From the NCBI RefSeq assembly GCF_900155565.1, contig NZ_FUHM01000002.1:1736001-1800000 (forward strand): a stretch of DNA of 64,000 bases, read 5' to 3'. Of the stretch, positions 9,353 through 19,354 are shown piece by piece. Each line of letters begins with the position of its first letter. The stretch's first letter is position 1. This stretch comes from Anaerosalibacter sp. Marseille-P3206. GTDB lineage: Bacteria > Bacillota > Clostridia > Tissierellales > Sporanaerobacteraceae. A model generated the notes under the pieces. That model did no database searches, had not been told where the DNA came from, and saw nothing but the letters and a program-made list of their open reading frames with translations. Position numbers and translations under genes: made by a program.

Positions 9353-9362
9353 TGTAATTAAT

Positions 9363-9389
9363 TAATGAATTTTAGCTAGATGTCGATAT
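9363..9389 (+). promoter_or_regulatory. SigD (flagellar sigma)-type promoter of chemoreceptor 2
   Basis: TAAT, 15 bp, then GTCGATAT, against the SigD/FliA consensus TAAA-N15-GCCGATAT. The -10 and the next bases (GTCGATATATATTA) are shared with the flaG promoter at 61775-61801. Confidence 0.7.
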
Positions 9390-9434
9390 ATATTAACAGA
9401 GTATATTTTTTATATTAAAAGAAAGGATGGTTAA

Positions 9435-11435
9435 ATGAAACTGAAAGGAAAAATAGTATTATTCACCGTACTAATATGCGTTATTAGTATTTTATCTGTA
9501 TCTATTATTAACTATGAATTGTCAATTAAAAAATTAGAGGAGGAGGTTAATGACAAAGTTCAACTTGAAGCTATGGGTATAGCCAAAGATGTTGACAAGT
9601 GGATGGCATTGCAAAAGGATTCTATTTATGAAGTAATAGAAAGTATGGTTATTAGTAATGATTTAGAATATGAATTTATTCGAAATTTTTTAGACAAGGC
9701 TGTTCAGAGAAATGCAGGAAATGCTTACTTTTTATCATTTTCTGACAAATCTTTTGTATCTGCATCAGGATGGATTCCTGACAGTAGCTATGATCCTACA
9801 TCTAAGGACTGGTTTATTGAAGCTATTGATAATGATGATTTTTACATATCTGAGCCCGCTATAGATGCGAGGACCGGAGAAATGGTTATCACTATATCTA
9901 AGTCTTTCAAGACCCTTGATGGAAGAACTGGCGTTGTAGGTAGTGATATTAATATTGATTATTTAGTTGATCTTATCTCTTCAGTAGAAGTTGGAGAAGG
10001 TTCATATGCGTTTTTAATGGATGATAAAGGGAATATTGTCACTCATGAGAATGAAGAGTTTAAGCCTAGCGAAGATGCTTCTATAAATGTTAATGATGTT
10101 CTAGGTGGAAAACTTAATAATATAATTGAAAAAGAAAATATGGGTATAAGAAGTAGAAAAGTTAAAGACTATGATAAAGTAGATAGATTTTTCTTCTTTA
10201 ACGATGCATTTGAATCTAATTGGAAAGTAGGAGTTGCTGTTTCTGTAGACCATACTGTAGGAGCTATTGACAATGCTATTCACTACACAATATTGGCAAC
10301 AATAATAGTATTGATAGTAACTATAATTTTATCTTTGTATATTTCCAATTCAATCACAAAACCAATAGTTAAAACAGTTGCAATTGCTGAAAACATAGGA
10401 AATTTAAATCTATTAGATGAAATAGATGAAAAGGATCTAAAGAGAAAAGATGAAATAGGACAAATGTACAATTCCTATCAAAATATAATTGATAAACTAA
10501 AGGTATTTATGAAGGATATGGAAGAATCTATCCGCACTAACCAACAGGTATATGAAAATACTATAGAAAAATTGAACTACTTAGTAAATCAAGCAGAAGA
10601 TACCTCAGCAACTACAGAAGAATTGTCAGCAGGAATGGAAGAAACTTCAGCAACAACTATATCCATAAATGAATCAGCAACTGAAATAGACAAGGCTATT
10701 GCAGATTTTGCAGAAAAAGTAGAAGAAGGGGCAACTACCTCAAGTGAAATAAGTACTAAGGCAGATACATTAAGTAATCAGTTCAATGAAGCTAAAGATA
10801 ATACCAAGGAAATATATGCTAGTACAAGAAAAGAAATAGAAGATGCAATAGAATCCTCCAAGGAAGTAGAAAAGATAAATGTATTATCAAATGCCATATT
10901 AGAGATAACCGACCAAACAAGCCTACTTGCATTAAATGCAGCTATAGAGGCAGCAAGAGCAGGCGAAACAGGAAGAGGATTTGCAGTTGTAGCAGATGAG
11001 ATTAGAAAGCTTGCAGAAAACTCCAATTCAACTGTAGTAGAAATTCAGTCTGTAACTGAAAGCATAACTAGAGTTGTAAGTCAATTAGTAAACAATACTA
11101 CTAAATTAATAAACTTCTTAGAAAGTGATATAATGGGTGACTATGAAATGATGGTAGAGGCTGTAGAACATTATAAGGATGATGGTTCTTCACTTAACAA
11201 TATTATCTCAGATTTGTCAGCAACATCAGAAGAATTAGCAGCTTCAATAAATCAAATATCCATGTCCATGAACGATATATCTATAACAGTAGAAGAATCA
11301 ACAACTGCAACAACCAATATAGCGAATATGAATATGAACATAGTAGAAGCTATAAATAATATAAATGACATAATGGAAAAGAACAAAGAAGTATCAGACA
11401 AGCTAGAGGAAATAGTTTCTCAAGTGAAATACTAG
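9435..11435 (+). CDS. Methyl-accepting chemotaxis protein, dCache type (paralogue 2)
   Basis: The protein has 666 residues with the same domain order as the other two receptors. Its cytoplasmic half is almost identical to both and in DNA is virtually the same as paralogue 3 over several hundred bases from about 10245. Its Cache pocket differs: K124, F127 and A142, with W126, D144 and D171 kept. It is preceded by a SigD-type promoter, tying it to the flagellar regulon. Start after GAAAGGATGG. A terminator follows. Confidence 0.95.
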   Translation: MKLKGKIVLFTVLICVISILSVSIINYELSIKKLEEEVNDKVQLEAMGIAKDVDKWMALQKDSIYEVIESMVISNDLEYEFIRNFLDKAVQRNAGNAYFLSFSDKSFVSASGWIPDSSYDPTSKDWFIEAIDNDDFYISEPAIDARTGEMVITISKSFKTLDGRTGVVGSDINIDYLVDLISSVEVGEGSYAFLMDDKGNIVTHENEEFKPSEDASINVNDVLGGKLNNIIEKENMGIRSRKVKDYDKVDRFFFFNDAFESNWKVGVAVSVDHTVGAIDNAIHYTILATIIVLIVTIILSLYISNSITKPIVKTVAIAENIGNLNLLDEIDEKDLKRKDEIGQMYNSYQNIIDKLKVFMKDMEESIRTNQQVYENTIEKLNYLVNQAEDTSATTEELSAGMEETSATTISINESATEIDKAIADFAEKVEEGATTSSEISTKADTLSNQFNEAKDNTKEIYASTRKEIEDAIESSKEVEKINVLSNAILEITDQTSLLALNAAIEAARAGETGRGFAVVADEIRKLAENSNSTVVEIQSVTESITRVVSQLVNNTTKLINFLESDIMGDYEMMVEAVEHYKDDGSSLNNIISDLSATSEELAASINQISMSMNDISITVEESTTATTNIANMNMNIVEAINNINDIMEKNKEVSDKLEEIVSQVKY

Positions 11436-11441
11436 TAGAGT

Positions 11442-11478
11442 AACCCAGCTAAGGGATGTAAACTTTGGCTGGGTTTTG
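11442..11478 (+). terminator. Intrinsic terminator
   Basis: AACCCAGC and GGCTGGGTTTT pair in a hairpin directly after chemoreceptor 2. Confidence 0.8.
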
Positions 11479-11594
11479 ATATCTAAAAAAACAATAATAA
11501 AACAATATCTTATTGAATTTTTCTATAGTAGTTATTTAAGTTAATCTATAATGATATAATATCCTTGGAAAATTAATATGAGGGGGATATGATA

Positions 11595-12854
11595 ATGGCT
11601 GACTACAGAGATATGTGGAAAGATTTAAATGTGGATTTAGAGAAACATGATCAATTATGTGAGATCCTTCCAGAATTATATGGAGAAACCTATTTGACAC
11701 AGGAAAATAGGCCAGAAGGGATGAACTATTTTAATTATGTAGTAGCAGAAGTTCATGGCGCAAGAATTCAAGAACTTGAAGAACATAAGAAAAATGGTCG
11801 TAAGATAATAGGTACATTTTGCGTATTTGTTCCTGATGAAGTAATATTAGCAGCTAATGCTGTTAGTGTAGGACTATGTGCAGGAAGTCAATTCTGGATT
11901 GAAGATGGAGAAAGAGTACTACCAAGGAATCTATGTCCATTAATCAAAGCTTTTACTGGTGCAAAGATAGGCAGGACTTGCCCATATTTCCAATCTTGTG
12001 ATTTATTGGTTGGGGAAACTACTTGTGATGGAAAGAAAAAAGCTTGGGAAGTGTTAAAGGATTATACTCCTGTTCATGTAATGGAATTGCCTCAAATGAA
12101 GAGACCCCAAAACTATGAACAATGGGCAGAAGAGATAAAATTATTTATTGAAAGAATAGAAGAACTTACAGGGAACAAGGTAACAGTTGAAGGATTACAA
12201 AAGGCTATAAAGTTAAACAATAGAAAGAGAAGAGCATTAAAGAGATTGTATGATCTAAGAAAAAATACTCCAACTCCTATTAGTGGATTAGATGTGTTAC
12301 TAATTTCACAAATAGCATTTTATGATGAACCTGAAAGATTTATAGAAAAGGTAAATGAATTATGTGATGAATTAGAAGAAAGAGTTAAAACTATGAAACC
12401 TAATGGAAAGAAGAGAATAATGATAACTGGTACACCTATGGCATTACCAAACTGGAAGATGCATTCAATAGTGGAAGGATTAGATGCTGAAATAGTATTA
12501 GAAGAAACTTGTACAGGTACTAGATATTTTGAAAATGAAGTAGCTGAAGATGGAGAAACATTAGATGAAATCCTTAAGAATTTGGCAGATAGATACATGG
12601 GTGTAAACTGTGCCTGTTTCACTCCTAATGATGGAAGAATAGATGATATATTGAAATATGCAAAAGAATATAATGTTGATGGAGTAATAAACTATAACCT
12701 ATCTTTCTGTCATACTTATGCAATTGAATACAGCCAAGTAGAAAAAGCATTGAAAGAAAAAAATATACCAGTAATGATGATAGAAACAGATTATTCAACG
12801 GAAGATACTGGTCAAATTAAAACAAGGGTTGAAGCATTTTTGGAGATGATTTAA
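11595..12854 (+). CDS. Double-cubane cluster protein / 2-hydroxyacyl-CoA dehydratase family (YjiM-like)
   Basis: The protein has 419 residues from the ATG at 11595. The ATG at 11589 is only 2 bp from the GAGGGGG ribosome site, while 11595 has 8 bp. The sequence is of the HgdB/FldB-like 2-hydroxyacyl-CoA dehydratase superfamily with a set of cysteines at C95, C114, C129, C135 and C144 for iron-sulfur binding. It stands alone, without the second subunit, the activator ATPase or CoA-pathway genes. This fits the YjiM-type proteins, some of which are known as double-cubane [8Fe-9S] reductases of small substrates. Paired with a DUF3343 gene one base downstream. True substrate unknown. Confidence 0.8.
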   Translation: MADYRDMWKDLNVDLEKHDQLCEILPELYGETYLTQENRPEGMNYFNYVVAEVHGARIQELEEHKKNGRKIIGTFCVFVPDEVILAANAVSVGLCAGSQFWIEDGERVLPRNLCPLIKAFTGAKIGRTCPYFQSCDLLVGETTCDGKKKAWEVLKDYTPVHVMELPQMKRPQNYEQWAEEIKLFIERIEELTGNKVTVEGLQKAIKLNNRKRRALKRLYDLRKNTPTPISGLDVLLISQIAFYDEPERFIEKVNELCDELEERVKTMKPNGKKRIMITGTPMALPNWKMHSIVEGLDAEIVLEETCTGTRYFENEVAEDGETLDEILKNLADRYMGVNCACFTPNDGRIDDILKYAKEYNVDGVINYNLSFCHTYAIEYSQVEKALKEKNIPVMMIETDYSTEDTGQIKTRVEAFLEMI

Positions 12855-12855
12855 T

Positions 12856-13074
12856 TTGCAAAGAAACTACATTCTTTTTAATAATCACACCAATGGATTG
12901 AAGCTAGAATCATTTCTTAAGAAGAATAATATAAAATATACCATATCACCTACCCCGAGAAAACTATCGACAAGCTGTGGTATATCGATTATGTATAAAA
13001 AGGAAGATGAACAAAAGATAAAAAAGATAGTCAAAGAAAATGATATAGAAGTAAAAGGATTTTATACAATATAA
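12856..13074 (+). CDS. DUF3343 small protein (putative Se/S carrier-like)
   Basis: The protein has 72 residues with the DUF3343 pattern: an N-terminal beta strand, then PTPRKLSTSCGISI with a single conserved Cys in SCG, then a C-terminal helix. The family is described only as putative Se/S carrier-like. It starts with TTG immediately after the double-cubane gene stop (GGAG about 9 bp upstream), so the two are translationally linked. A role in supplying sulfur to the partner's cluster is inference. Confidence 0.75.
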   Translation: MQRNYILFNNHTNGLKLESFLKKNNIKYTISPTPRKLSTSCGISIMYKKEDEQKIKKIVKENDIEVKGFYTI

Positions 13075-13077
13075 AAA

Positions 13078-13120
13078 AGACTCAGCCGCATGAACATAAT
13101 TGTGGCTGGGTTTTGATATT
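13078..13120 (+). terminator. Intrinsic terminator
   Basis: CTCAGCCGCA pairs with TGTGGCTGGG (with G-U pairs), followed by TTTTGATATTTTT, directly after the DUF3343 gene. Confidence 0.8.
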
Positions 13121-13230
13121 TTTATTTATCAAATTTTTGAGAAAAAAGAAGGATTATATATATTAATGTAGAATAATATATTAAGAATAAAAATCAGAAA
13201 ATTCTTTAAAATCAGAAAGGAGTGATATAT

Positions 13231-15231
13231 ATGAAGTTAAAGGGGAAAATAGTATTATTTACAGTACTAATATGTGTTGTTAGTATTTTATCTGTATCTA
13301 TTATTAACTATGAATTGTCAATTAAAAAATTAGAGGAGGAGGTTAATGAAAAGGTTCAAATTGAAACTATTGGCGTTGCTAAAGATATAGATAAGTGGAT
13401 GGCAATGCAAAAAGATTCATTATATGAAATATCAGAGAATATGATTGTTAATAATAATTTTGAATATGATTTTGCTCGTGATTATTTAAAGAAAGCTGGC
13501 GAAAGAAATTCTGGCAATTTATATTATATGTCTTTTTCTGATAAAGAGTTTATAGATGGGTCAGGGTGGATACCAGATAGTAGCTTTGATCCTACATCTA
13601 GGGATTGGTATGTTGAGGCTATTGGAAATAATGATTTCTATATATCAGAACCTTATGTAGATGCGAGAACAAAAGGTATGGTTATTACTATTTCAAAGGC
13701 TTTTAAAACACTTAGTGGAAGAACTGGTGTTGTAGCTAGTGATATTCAAATTGATTATTTAGTTGATCTTATTTCTTCAGTAGAAGTTGGAGAAGGTTCA
13801 TATGCGTTTTTAATGGATGATAAAGGTAATATTGTCACTCATCAAAATGAAGAGTTTAAAGCTAGTGAAGATGCTTCTATAAATGTTAATGATGTTCTAG
13901 ATGGGAAACTTAATAATATAATTGAAAAAGAAAATATGGGTATAAGAAGTAGAAAAGTTAAAGACTATGATAAAGTAGATAGATTTTTCTTCTTTGGAGA
14001 TGTTAAAGAATCTAATTGGAAAGTAGGAGTTGCTGTTTCTGTAGACTATACTGTAGGAGCTATTGACAATGCTATTCACTACACAATATTGGCAACAATA
14101 ATAGTATTGATAGTAACTATAATTTTATCTTTGTATATTTCCAATTCAATCACAAAACCAATAGTTAAAACAGTTGCAATTGCTGAAAACATAGGAAATT
14201 TAAATCTATTAGATGAAATAGATGAAAAGGATCTAAAGAGAAAAGATGAAATAGGACAAATGTACAATTCCTATCAAAATATAATTGATAAACTAAAGGT
14301 ATTTATGAAGGATATGGAAGAATCTATCCGCACTAACCAACAGGTATATGAAAATACTATAGAAAAATTGAACTACTTAGTAAATCAAGCAGAAGATACC
14401 TCAGCAACTACAGAAGAATTGTCAGCAGGAATGGAAGAAACTTCAGCAACAACTATATCCATAAATGAATCAGCAACTGAAATAGACAAGGCTATTGCAG
14501 ATTTTGCAGAAAAAGTAGAAGAAGGGGCAACTACCTCAAGTGAAATAAGTACTAAGGCAGATACATTAAGTAATCAGTTCAATGAAGCTAAAGATAATAC
14601 CAAGGAAATATATGCTAGTACAAGAAAAGAAATAGAAGATGCAATAGAATCCTCCAAGGAAGTAGAAAAGATAAATGTATTATCAAATGCAATATTAGAG
14701 ATAACCGACCAAACAAGCTTACTTGCATTAAATGCAGCTATAGAGGCAGCAAGAGCAGGGGAAACAGGAAGAGGATTTGCAGTTGTAGCAGATGAGATTA
14801 GAAAGCTTGCAGAAAACTCCAATGCAACAGTAGTAGAAATCCAAGCTGTAACCGAAGGAATAACTAAAGCAGTAAGTCAATTAGTAAACAATACCACTAA
14901 ATTAGTGAACTTCTTAGAAAGTGATATAATGGGTGACTATGAAATGATGGTAGAGGCTATAAGTCAATACAAAGATGATGGTTCTTCACTTAACAATATT
15001 ATCTCAGATTTGTCAGCAACATCAGAAGAATTAGCAGCTTCAATAAATCAAATATCCATGTCCATGAACGATATATCTATAACAGTAGAAGAATCAACAA
15101 CTGCAACAACCAATATAGCAAATATGAATATGAACATAGTAGAAGCTATAAATAATATAAATGACATAATGGAAAAGAACAAAGAAGTATCAGATAAGTT
15201 AGAAGAAATAGTTTCACAAGTGAAATTTTAA
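13231..15231 (+). CDS. Methyl-accepting chemotaxis protein, dCache type (paralogue 3)
   Basis: The protein has 666 residues from the ATG at 13231; an upstream in-frame GTG at 13222 lies inside the AAAGGAG ribosome site and is rejected. Same layout as the other two. Its pocket keeps the full set expected for an amino-acid-type dCache domain: R124, W126, Y127, Y142, D144 and D171. An amino-acid ligand is therefore more plausible here than for paralogues 1 and 2 (inference). The signalling half is nearly identical to paralogue 2. No SigD-type promoter was found upstream. Confidence 0.95.
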   Translation: MKLKGKIVLFTVLICVVSILSVSIINYELSIKKLEEEVNEKVQIETIGVAKDIDKWMAMQKDSLYEISENMIVNNNFEYDFARDYLKKAGERNSGNLYYMSFSDKEFIDGSGWIPDSSFDPTSRDWYVEAIGNNDFYISEPYVDARTKGMVITISKAFKTLSGRTGVVASDIQIDYLVDLISSVEVGEGSYAFLMDDKGNIVTHQNEEFKASEDASINVNDVLDGKLNNIIEKENMGIRSRKVKDYDKVDRFFFFGDVKESNWKVGVAVSVDYTVGAIDNAIHYTILATIIVLIVTIILSLYISNSITKPIVKTVAIAENIGNLNLLDEIDEKDLKRKDEIGQMYNSYQNIIDKLKVFMKDMEESIRTNQQVYENTIEKLNYLVNQAEDTSATTEELSAGMEETSATTISINESATEIDKAIADFAEKVEEGATTSSEISTKADTLSNQFNEAKDNTKEIYASTRKEIEDAIESSKEVEKINVLSNAILEITDQTSLLALNAAIEAARAGETGRGFAVVADEIRKLAENSNATVVEIQAVTEGITKAVSQLVNNTTKLVNFLESDIMGDYEMMVEAISQYKDDGSSLNNIISDLSATSEELAASINQISMSMNDISITVEESTTATTNIANMNMNIVEAINNINDIMEKNKEVSDKLEEIVSQVKF

Positions 15232-15240
15232 CAACTTAAG

Positions 15241-15273
15241 TATATGCCCCCGGCACTAACTTACTAACTTTTG
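15241..15273 (+). repeat. Dispersed repeat copy R4
   Basis: Full copy starting 10 bp after the stop of chemoreceptor 3. It has the same flanking ACAAcTTAAGTATAT context as R3, as if both gene ends were duplicated with the repeat attached. Confidence 0.95.
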
Positions 15274-15277
15274 ATTC

Positions 15278-15331
15278 ATAACTTAAACAAGATTAAGTAT
15301 GTTTTAAATAACTTAATCTTGTTTAAGTTAT
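15278..15331. terminator. Perfect 21-bp inverted repeat, probable terminator
   Basis: Arms at 15278-15298 and 15311-15331 are exact reverse complements (ATAACTTAAACAAG... / ...CTTGTTTAAGTTAT) with a 12-base loop. There is A/T sequence but no long T run after it. It lies between chemoreceptor 3 and the ATPase gene, whose TATAAT is at about 15344. Confidence 0.7.
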
Positions 15332-15379
15332 TTATATTAGGATATAATAAAGATAAAAGTAATTGAAGATGGTGATAAA

Positions 15380-16768
15380 ATGGAATTTATAGGTAGGGAA
15401 TATGAACTAAATAGTCTTGAAAAATTATATAGAGAAGATACTTTTCAATTTGTAGTTATGTACGGAAGAAGAAGGGTTGGAAAAACTAGACTACTAATGG
15501 AGTTTTGCAAAGATAAAAATTCTATATTTTTTGTAGCAGAAGAATACAATGACAAAGTCGCTTTGGAAAAGTTCTCAAAAAAAATATTAGAACATTTCCA
15601 CATGGATAAATGGGTTCAAGGTTTTGACTCTTGGGAGAAGGCTTTTTTATTTCTTAATGAAAAAGCAAAAGAAGAACCATTAGTACTTATAATAGACGAA
15701 TTTCCATATATAGTTTCAGCAAATCATTCTATTCCTTCTCTTATGCAAAATTTAATAGATCATCAATTAAAGGATAGAAAATTGTTTATAGTTGTATGTG
15801 GTTCTTCTATGAGTTTTATGGAAAAAGAGATTCTTTCTTATAAAAGTCCTCTTTATGGAAGAAGAACAGCTCAAATTAAAATAGAACCTTTTAATTTTTT
15901 TGATAGTATAAAATTTTTCCCTGATTATGGTCTAGAAGATAAAGTAATAGCTTATGGGATTGTTGGAGGTATACCACAGTATTTATTGAAGTTTAAGGAT
16001 GTATTTTCTATTGAACAAAATATAAAAGAACAAATATTAGATAAATCAAGCTATCTTTATGAAGAACCAGCTACTCTTTTGAAGCAAGAACTTAGGGAGC
16101 CAGCTTTGTATAATTCAATTATCGAAGCTATTGCTACAGGAAGTTCTAAGCTAAATGAAATAGCTACAAAGGTTGGAGAGGATAGTTCAAAAACTTCTAA
16201 TTATATAAAATCACTTATTGAACTTGAGATTGTAGAAAAGGAAGTTCCTGTAGGAGAAAAGAAAAACAGTAGAAAAACAATTTATTCTATAAAGGATCCC
16301 CTTTTTAGATTTTGGTATAGATTTATTTTTAATAATATAGGACTTATAGAGCAAGAAATGATTGACTATGTATATGAAGAAAAAATTTCACCTCAATTAA
16401 ATGATTTTTTAGGAAATACATTTGAAAGTATCTGTGTAGATATTTTAAAGTCTAAAAACAAAAGTATGGAATTGCCTTTTGTTTTCGAAAATATAGGGAG
16501 ATGGTGGGGGAATAATCCTATTATGAAGAGAGAAGAAGAAATAGATATACTGGCAATATCTAAAGATAATGCATTAATTGGTGAGTGTAAGTGGAGAAAT
16601 CAGCTTTTAGATATGAGTGTTGTCAACTCATTAATAGAAAAATCTCAAGCATTAAGGTATAAAAACAAATATTATGTATTTTTTTCAAAATCAGGATTTA
16701 CAGAAGAGGTTATAAGTTTTTCAAAGCATAATAAAAAAATTATGTTGATAAACAATATTCTCACCTAG
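15380..16768 (+). CDS. AAA ATPase with C-terminal DUF234 domain
   Basis: The protein has 462 residues. Walker A is at 29-37 (GRRRVGKTR) and Walker B near 107 (LIIDEFPYIV). A winged-helix segment is seen near 255-295 (KLNEIATKVGEDSSKTSNYIKSLIEL). The C-terminal DUF234 region has a PD-(D/E)XK-like core (EIDILAISKDNALIGECKWRN). This is the archaeal-type ATPase/DUF234 family, often linked to mobile DNA or defence; function is unproven. The stop TAG lies inside dispersed repeat R5. It sits next to an adenine methyltransferase, but the two are separated by that repeat. Confidence 0.85.
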   Translation: MEFIGREYELNSLEKLYREDTFQFVVMYGRRRVGKTRLLMEFCKDKNSIFFVAEEYNDKVALEKFSKKILEHFHMDKWVQGFDSWEKAFLFLNEKAKEEPLVLIIDEFPYIVSANHSIPSLMQNLIDHQLKDRKLFIVVCGSSMSFMEKEILSYKSPLYGRRTAQIKIEPFNFFDSIKFFPDYGLEDKVIAYGIVGGIPQYLLKFKDVFSIEQNIKEQILDKSSYLYEEPATLLKQELREPALYNSIIEAIATGSSKLNEIATKVGEDSSKTSNYIKSLIELEIVEKEVPVGEKKNSRKTIYSIKDPLFRFWYRFIFNNIGLIEQEMIDYVYEEKISPQLNDFLGNTFESICVDILKSKNKSMELPFVFENIGRWWGNNPIMKREEEIDILAISKDNALIGECKWRNQLLDMSVVNSLIEKSQALRYKNKYYVFFSKSGFTEEVISFSKHNKKIMLINNILT

Positions 16769-16787
16769 CACTAAATTACTAACTTTT
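16753..16787 (+). repeat. Dispersed repeat copy R5 (diverged)
   Basis: AATATTCTCACCTAGCACTAAATTACTAACTTTTG-like copy with a changed core. It overlaps the last codons and stop of the ATPase gene and ends just before the methyltransferase ribosome site. Confidence 0.7.
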
Positions 16788-16803
16788 GAAAAGGGCGATT
16801 TAT

Positions 16804-18735
16804 ATGACTGTAGAATATTTTGAACTAAATAATAGAAGATATCTTGGTAACAAATATAGACTTATACCTTTTATTAAAAAGCTTGTTAAGGAAAACTGTA
16901 AAAATTGCAACTCTTTTTTTGATGTTTTTAGCGGAACTGGAGTGGTGGCAGAAGCTTTTAGTGAATATAATTTGATTACCAATGATTTGCTATATAGTAA
17001 TTTCATAAATCACTATGCTTTCTTTTCTAGTGATGATTTTGATAAAGAAAAGCTTATTAGATTTATTGATAAATGGAACAATATTTCCAATATTAAAGAA
17101 GAAAATTATATGTCTATTAATTTTGGAAATAAATATTTTAGCAATGAGGTTGCTAGAAAGATTGGCTATATTAGAGAGGAAATTTCTAAATTAGGTAAAG
17201 ATAAGGAGATCAATAAAAGGGAAGAGTGTATACTTATCACTTCATTGATATATGCAATGGATAAAATTGCAAACACTTGTGGTCATTATGATGCCTATAG
17301 AAAGTCTAAAAAATATAATGATGATTTAGTGTTGAAATTCCCAAATATTAAGAAGTGCAAGGACAACAATAAGATTTATAATACTGATTCAAATAAACTT
17401 GTTAGAAAAGTTAAAGCTGATATAGCATATATTGATCCACCATATAATTCAAGACAATATTCAGACACATATCATCTACTAGAAAATGTGGCAAGGTGGG
17501 AAAAGCCAGAAGTATATGGTGTAGCTGCTAAGATGGATAGGACTAATATCAAGAGTGATTATTGTACAAATAAGGCTTTCGAAACATTTAAAGATTTAAT
17601 TGACAAAATAGATGCAAAATACATTATTGTCTCCTACAACAATATGGGTAAAAAAGGGGATAGCAGGTCAAATGCAAGGATTACAGATGAAGAAATATTA
17701 TCTATTTTGAGAGAAAAGGGAGAAGTTCAAGTGTTTGAAAAAGAGTACAAAGCATTTACAACCGGAAAATCTGAAATTGATAATAACAAAGAAAGGTTAT
17801 TCTTATGTAAAAAATTAGTTGATATAGCTTCTCCATTAAATTATACTGGTGGTAAGTACAAACTATTAGAACAAATAAAACCACTATTTCCTCAAAAATT
17901 TGACACTATGATTGATCTATTTTGTGGGGGCTGTAATGTTGGCATTAATGTAGAGTGCAATAATGTGAAGTTTATTGATAGTGAGCCACGATTAATAAGA
18001 TTATTTAATGCATTTAAAACACATTCGAAAGAAGAAATACTAAGTCAAATAGATAGTATAATCAGTGACTTTCAATTATCTAATTCTCGCAAATATGGTT
18101 ATGGCTATTATAATTGTAATAGTAGCAGTGGATTGGGGAAATATAACAAGGAAAAATATATGCTGTTGAGAGATAAGTATAATAGTAGGCAGGAAGATAA
18201 CTTTTATCATGATATGGTATTATATGTTTTGATAGTATTTGGTTTCAATAATCAAATGAGATTTAATAAAAGTGGTGAATTTAATCTTCCTGTTGGGAAG
18301 AGAGATTTTAATTCAAGGATGAGAGAAAAACTTATCAATTTTATTGATAGAATTCAAAGTAATAATTATGAATTTATAGCAAAAGATTTTTCAAATATTA
18401 AGGCTCAAAATATTGAAAAGTCAACTTTTGTATATGCTGACCCCCCTTATCTAATAACTACTGCTAGTTACAATGAACAAGGTAAATGGAATGAAAAACA
18501 TGAAAAAAAGTTACTACGATTTTTAGATGATTTAAATGATAGGGGCATTAAATTTGCACTATCTAATGTAGTTGAAAATAAGGGTAAACGCAATGAAATT
18601 CTAATAAATTGGACTATTTCAAATAGAGATAAATATATAGTTCATTATTTAAACAATGACTATTCAAATTCCAATTATCAAACTAAAAATAAAGATAAAA
18701 ATGCTACAGTAGAAGTATTGATTACAAACTATTAG
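16804..18735 (+). CDS. FokI-type fused double adenine-N6 DNA methyltransferase
   Basis: The protein has 643 residues from the ATG at 16804; an earlier in-frame TTG at 16786 belongs to the repeat. There are two complete methyltransferase modules. Module one has FSGTG (42-46) and DPPYNSRQY (211-219). Module two is Dam-like (D12 class) with TGGK (348-351), FCGG (373-376) and DPPYLI (546-551). Two fused N6-adenine modules at this length are typical of M.FokI-type enzymes, where each module methylates one strand of an asymmetric (type IIS) site. No restriction endonuclease is adjacent, so it looks like an orphan. Dispersed repeats lie immediately on both sides. Confidence 0.88.
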   Translation: MTVEYFELNNRRYLGNKYRLIPFIKKLVKENCKNCNSFFDVFSGTGVVAEAFSEYNLITNDLLYSNFINHYAFFSSDDFDKEKLIRFIDKWNNISNIKEENYMSINFGNKYFSNEVARKIGYIREEISKLGKDKEINKREECILITSLIYAMDKIANTCGHYDAYRKSKKYNDDLVLKFPNIKKCKDNNKIYNTDSNKLVRKVKADIAYIDPPYNSRQYSDTYHLLENVARWEKPEVYGVAAKMDRTNIKSDYCTNKAFETFKDLIDKIDAKYIIVSYNNMGKKGDSRSNARITDEEILSILREKGEVQVFEKEYKAFTTGKSEIDNNKERLFLCKKLVDIASPLNYTGGKYKLLEQIKPLFPQKFDTMIDLFCGGCNVGINVECNNVKFIDSEPRLIRLFNAFKTHSKEEILSQIDSIISDFQLSNSRKYGYGYYNCNSSSGLGKYNKEKYMLLRDKYNSRQEDNFYHDMVLYVLIVFGFNNQMRFNKSGEFNLPVGKRDFNSRMREKLINFIDRIQSNNYEFIAKDFSNIKAQNIEKSTFVYADPPYLITTASYNEQGKWNEKHEKKLLRFLDDLNDRGIKFALSNVVENKGKRNEILINWTISNRDKYIVHYLNNDYSNSNYQTKNKDKNATVEVLITNY

Positions 18736-18762
18736 CCCCCGGCACTAACTTACTAACTTTTG
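18734..18762 (+). repeat. Dispersed repeat copy R6
   Basis: Full core GCCCCCGGCACTAAC plus TTACTAACTTTTG. It begins within the methyltransferase stop codon (TAG at 18733-18735). Confidence 0.95.
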
Positions 18763-18794
18763 ACTTAATAAATAAATGAAAGGATTTGATAAAT

Positions 18795-19214
18795 ATGAAT
18801 AAAAACAGTACAGAAGTTGCAAAGGCTGCTATTAGATTGGCAGTATCTACTAGAGAAGAGGAAAAAGCTATAATAGAAGAGCTTGAAAGCAAAGGTGTAA
18901 AATCTGCAGCGGTAGACATAGGTGGAGATTTGGTCAATTCTATACCTAAGATTATTGAAAGAGCATTAGTTGCTTCAAAGAAAACTGGAATTATCAAAGA
19001 TGTACATGTTCATGAAGGAGCAGTGGCTGGAGCAGCAAAGGATGCTATTAGTCAAGTTAATTCAAAGGCACTTGGCCTTAACTTTGGAGGAAAATTAGGT
19101 ATAGCTAGATCAGGGGAACATGTGGTAGTATGCCTATTTATTAGCATAGGCCTTCTTCATTTGAATGATTTAGCAATAGCAATAGGACATAGATCTATTC
19201 CAATAATAGATTAA
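18795..19214 (+). CDS. hutP: HutP-family RNA-binding regulator
   Basis: The protein has 139 residues from the ATG at 18795 (GAAAGGA 10 bp upstream; TTG at 18786 is too close). It matches HutP by the segment GIIKDVHVHEGAVAGAAKDAI, the central GLNFGGKLGIARSGEHVVVCLFISIG and the terminal GHRSIPI. HutP is the histidine- and Mg-dependent antiterminator of the hut operon in Bacillus. Here no hut gene is in sight. In clostridia HutP homologues occur widely outside hut operons and their targets are unknown. Confidence 0.88.
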   Translation: MNKNSTEVAKAAIRLAVSTREEEKAIIEELESKGVKSAAVDIGGDLVNSIPKIIERALVASKKTGIIKDVHVHEGAVAGAAKDAISQVNSKALGLNFGGKLGIARSGEHVVVCLFISIGLLHLNDLAIAIGHRSIPIID

Positions 19215-19229
19215 AGTGATAAATTAGTA

Positions 19230-19258
19230 TTGACAATTACTAATTTTCTTATTATAAT
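19230..19258 (+). promoter_or_regulatory. SigA-type promoter of the TrpXYZ-like importer
   Basis: TTGACA (19230-19235), 17 bp, TATAAT (19253-19258): perfect hexamers. The resulting roughly 90-nt leader contains a small AGCC-ATGA-GGCT hairpin (19283-19294). Confidence 0.85.
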
Positions 19259-19354
19259 CAAATCATTATATTTTTGTAGATAGCCATGAGGCTAAGGGTA
19301 GCAAGGTAGATTAGTAGGATGTAGTTTAAAAAACAATATTAGGAGGATGGTAGC

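Noticed and set aside
19262-19354. Possible c-di-GMP-I (GEMM) riboswitch in the TrpXYZ-like leader
   Set aside because: GGCTAAGG and GTAGC blocks are suggestive, but the leader after the mapped promoter is too short and lacks the 5' half of the aptamer.
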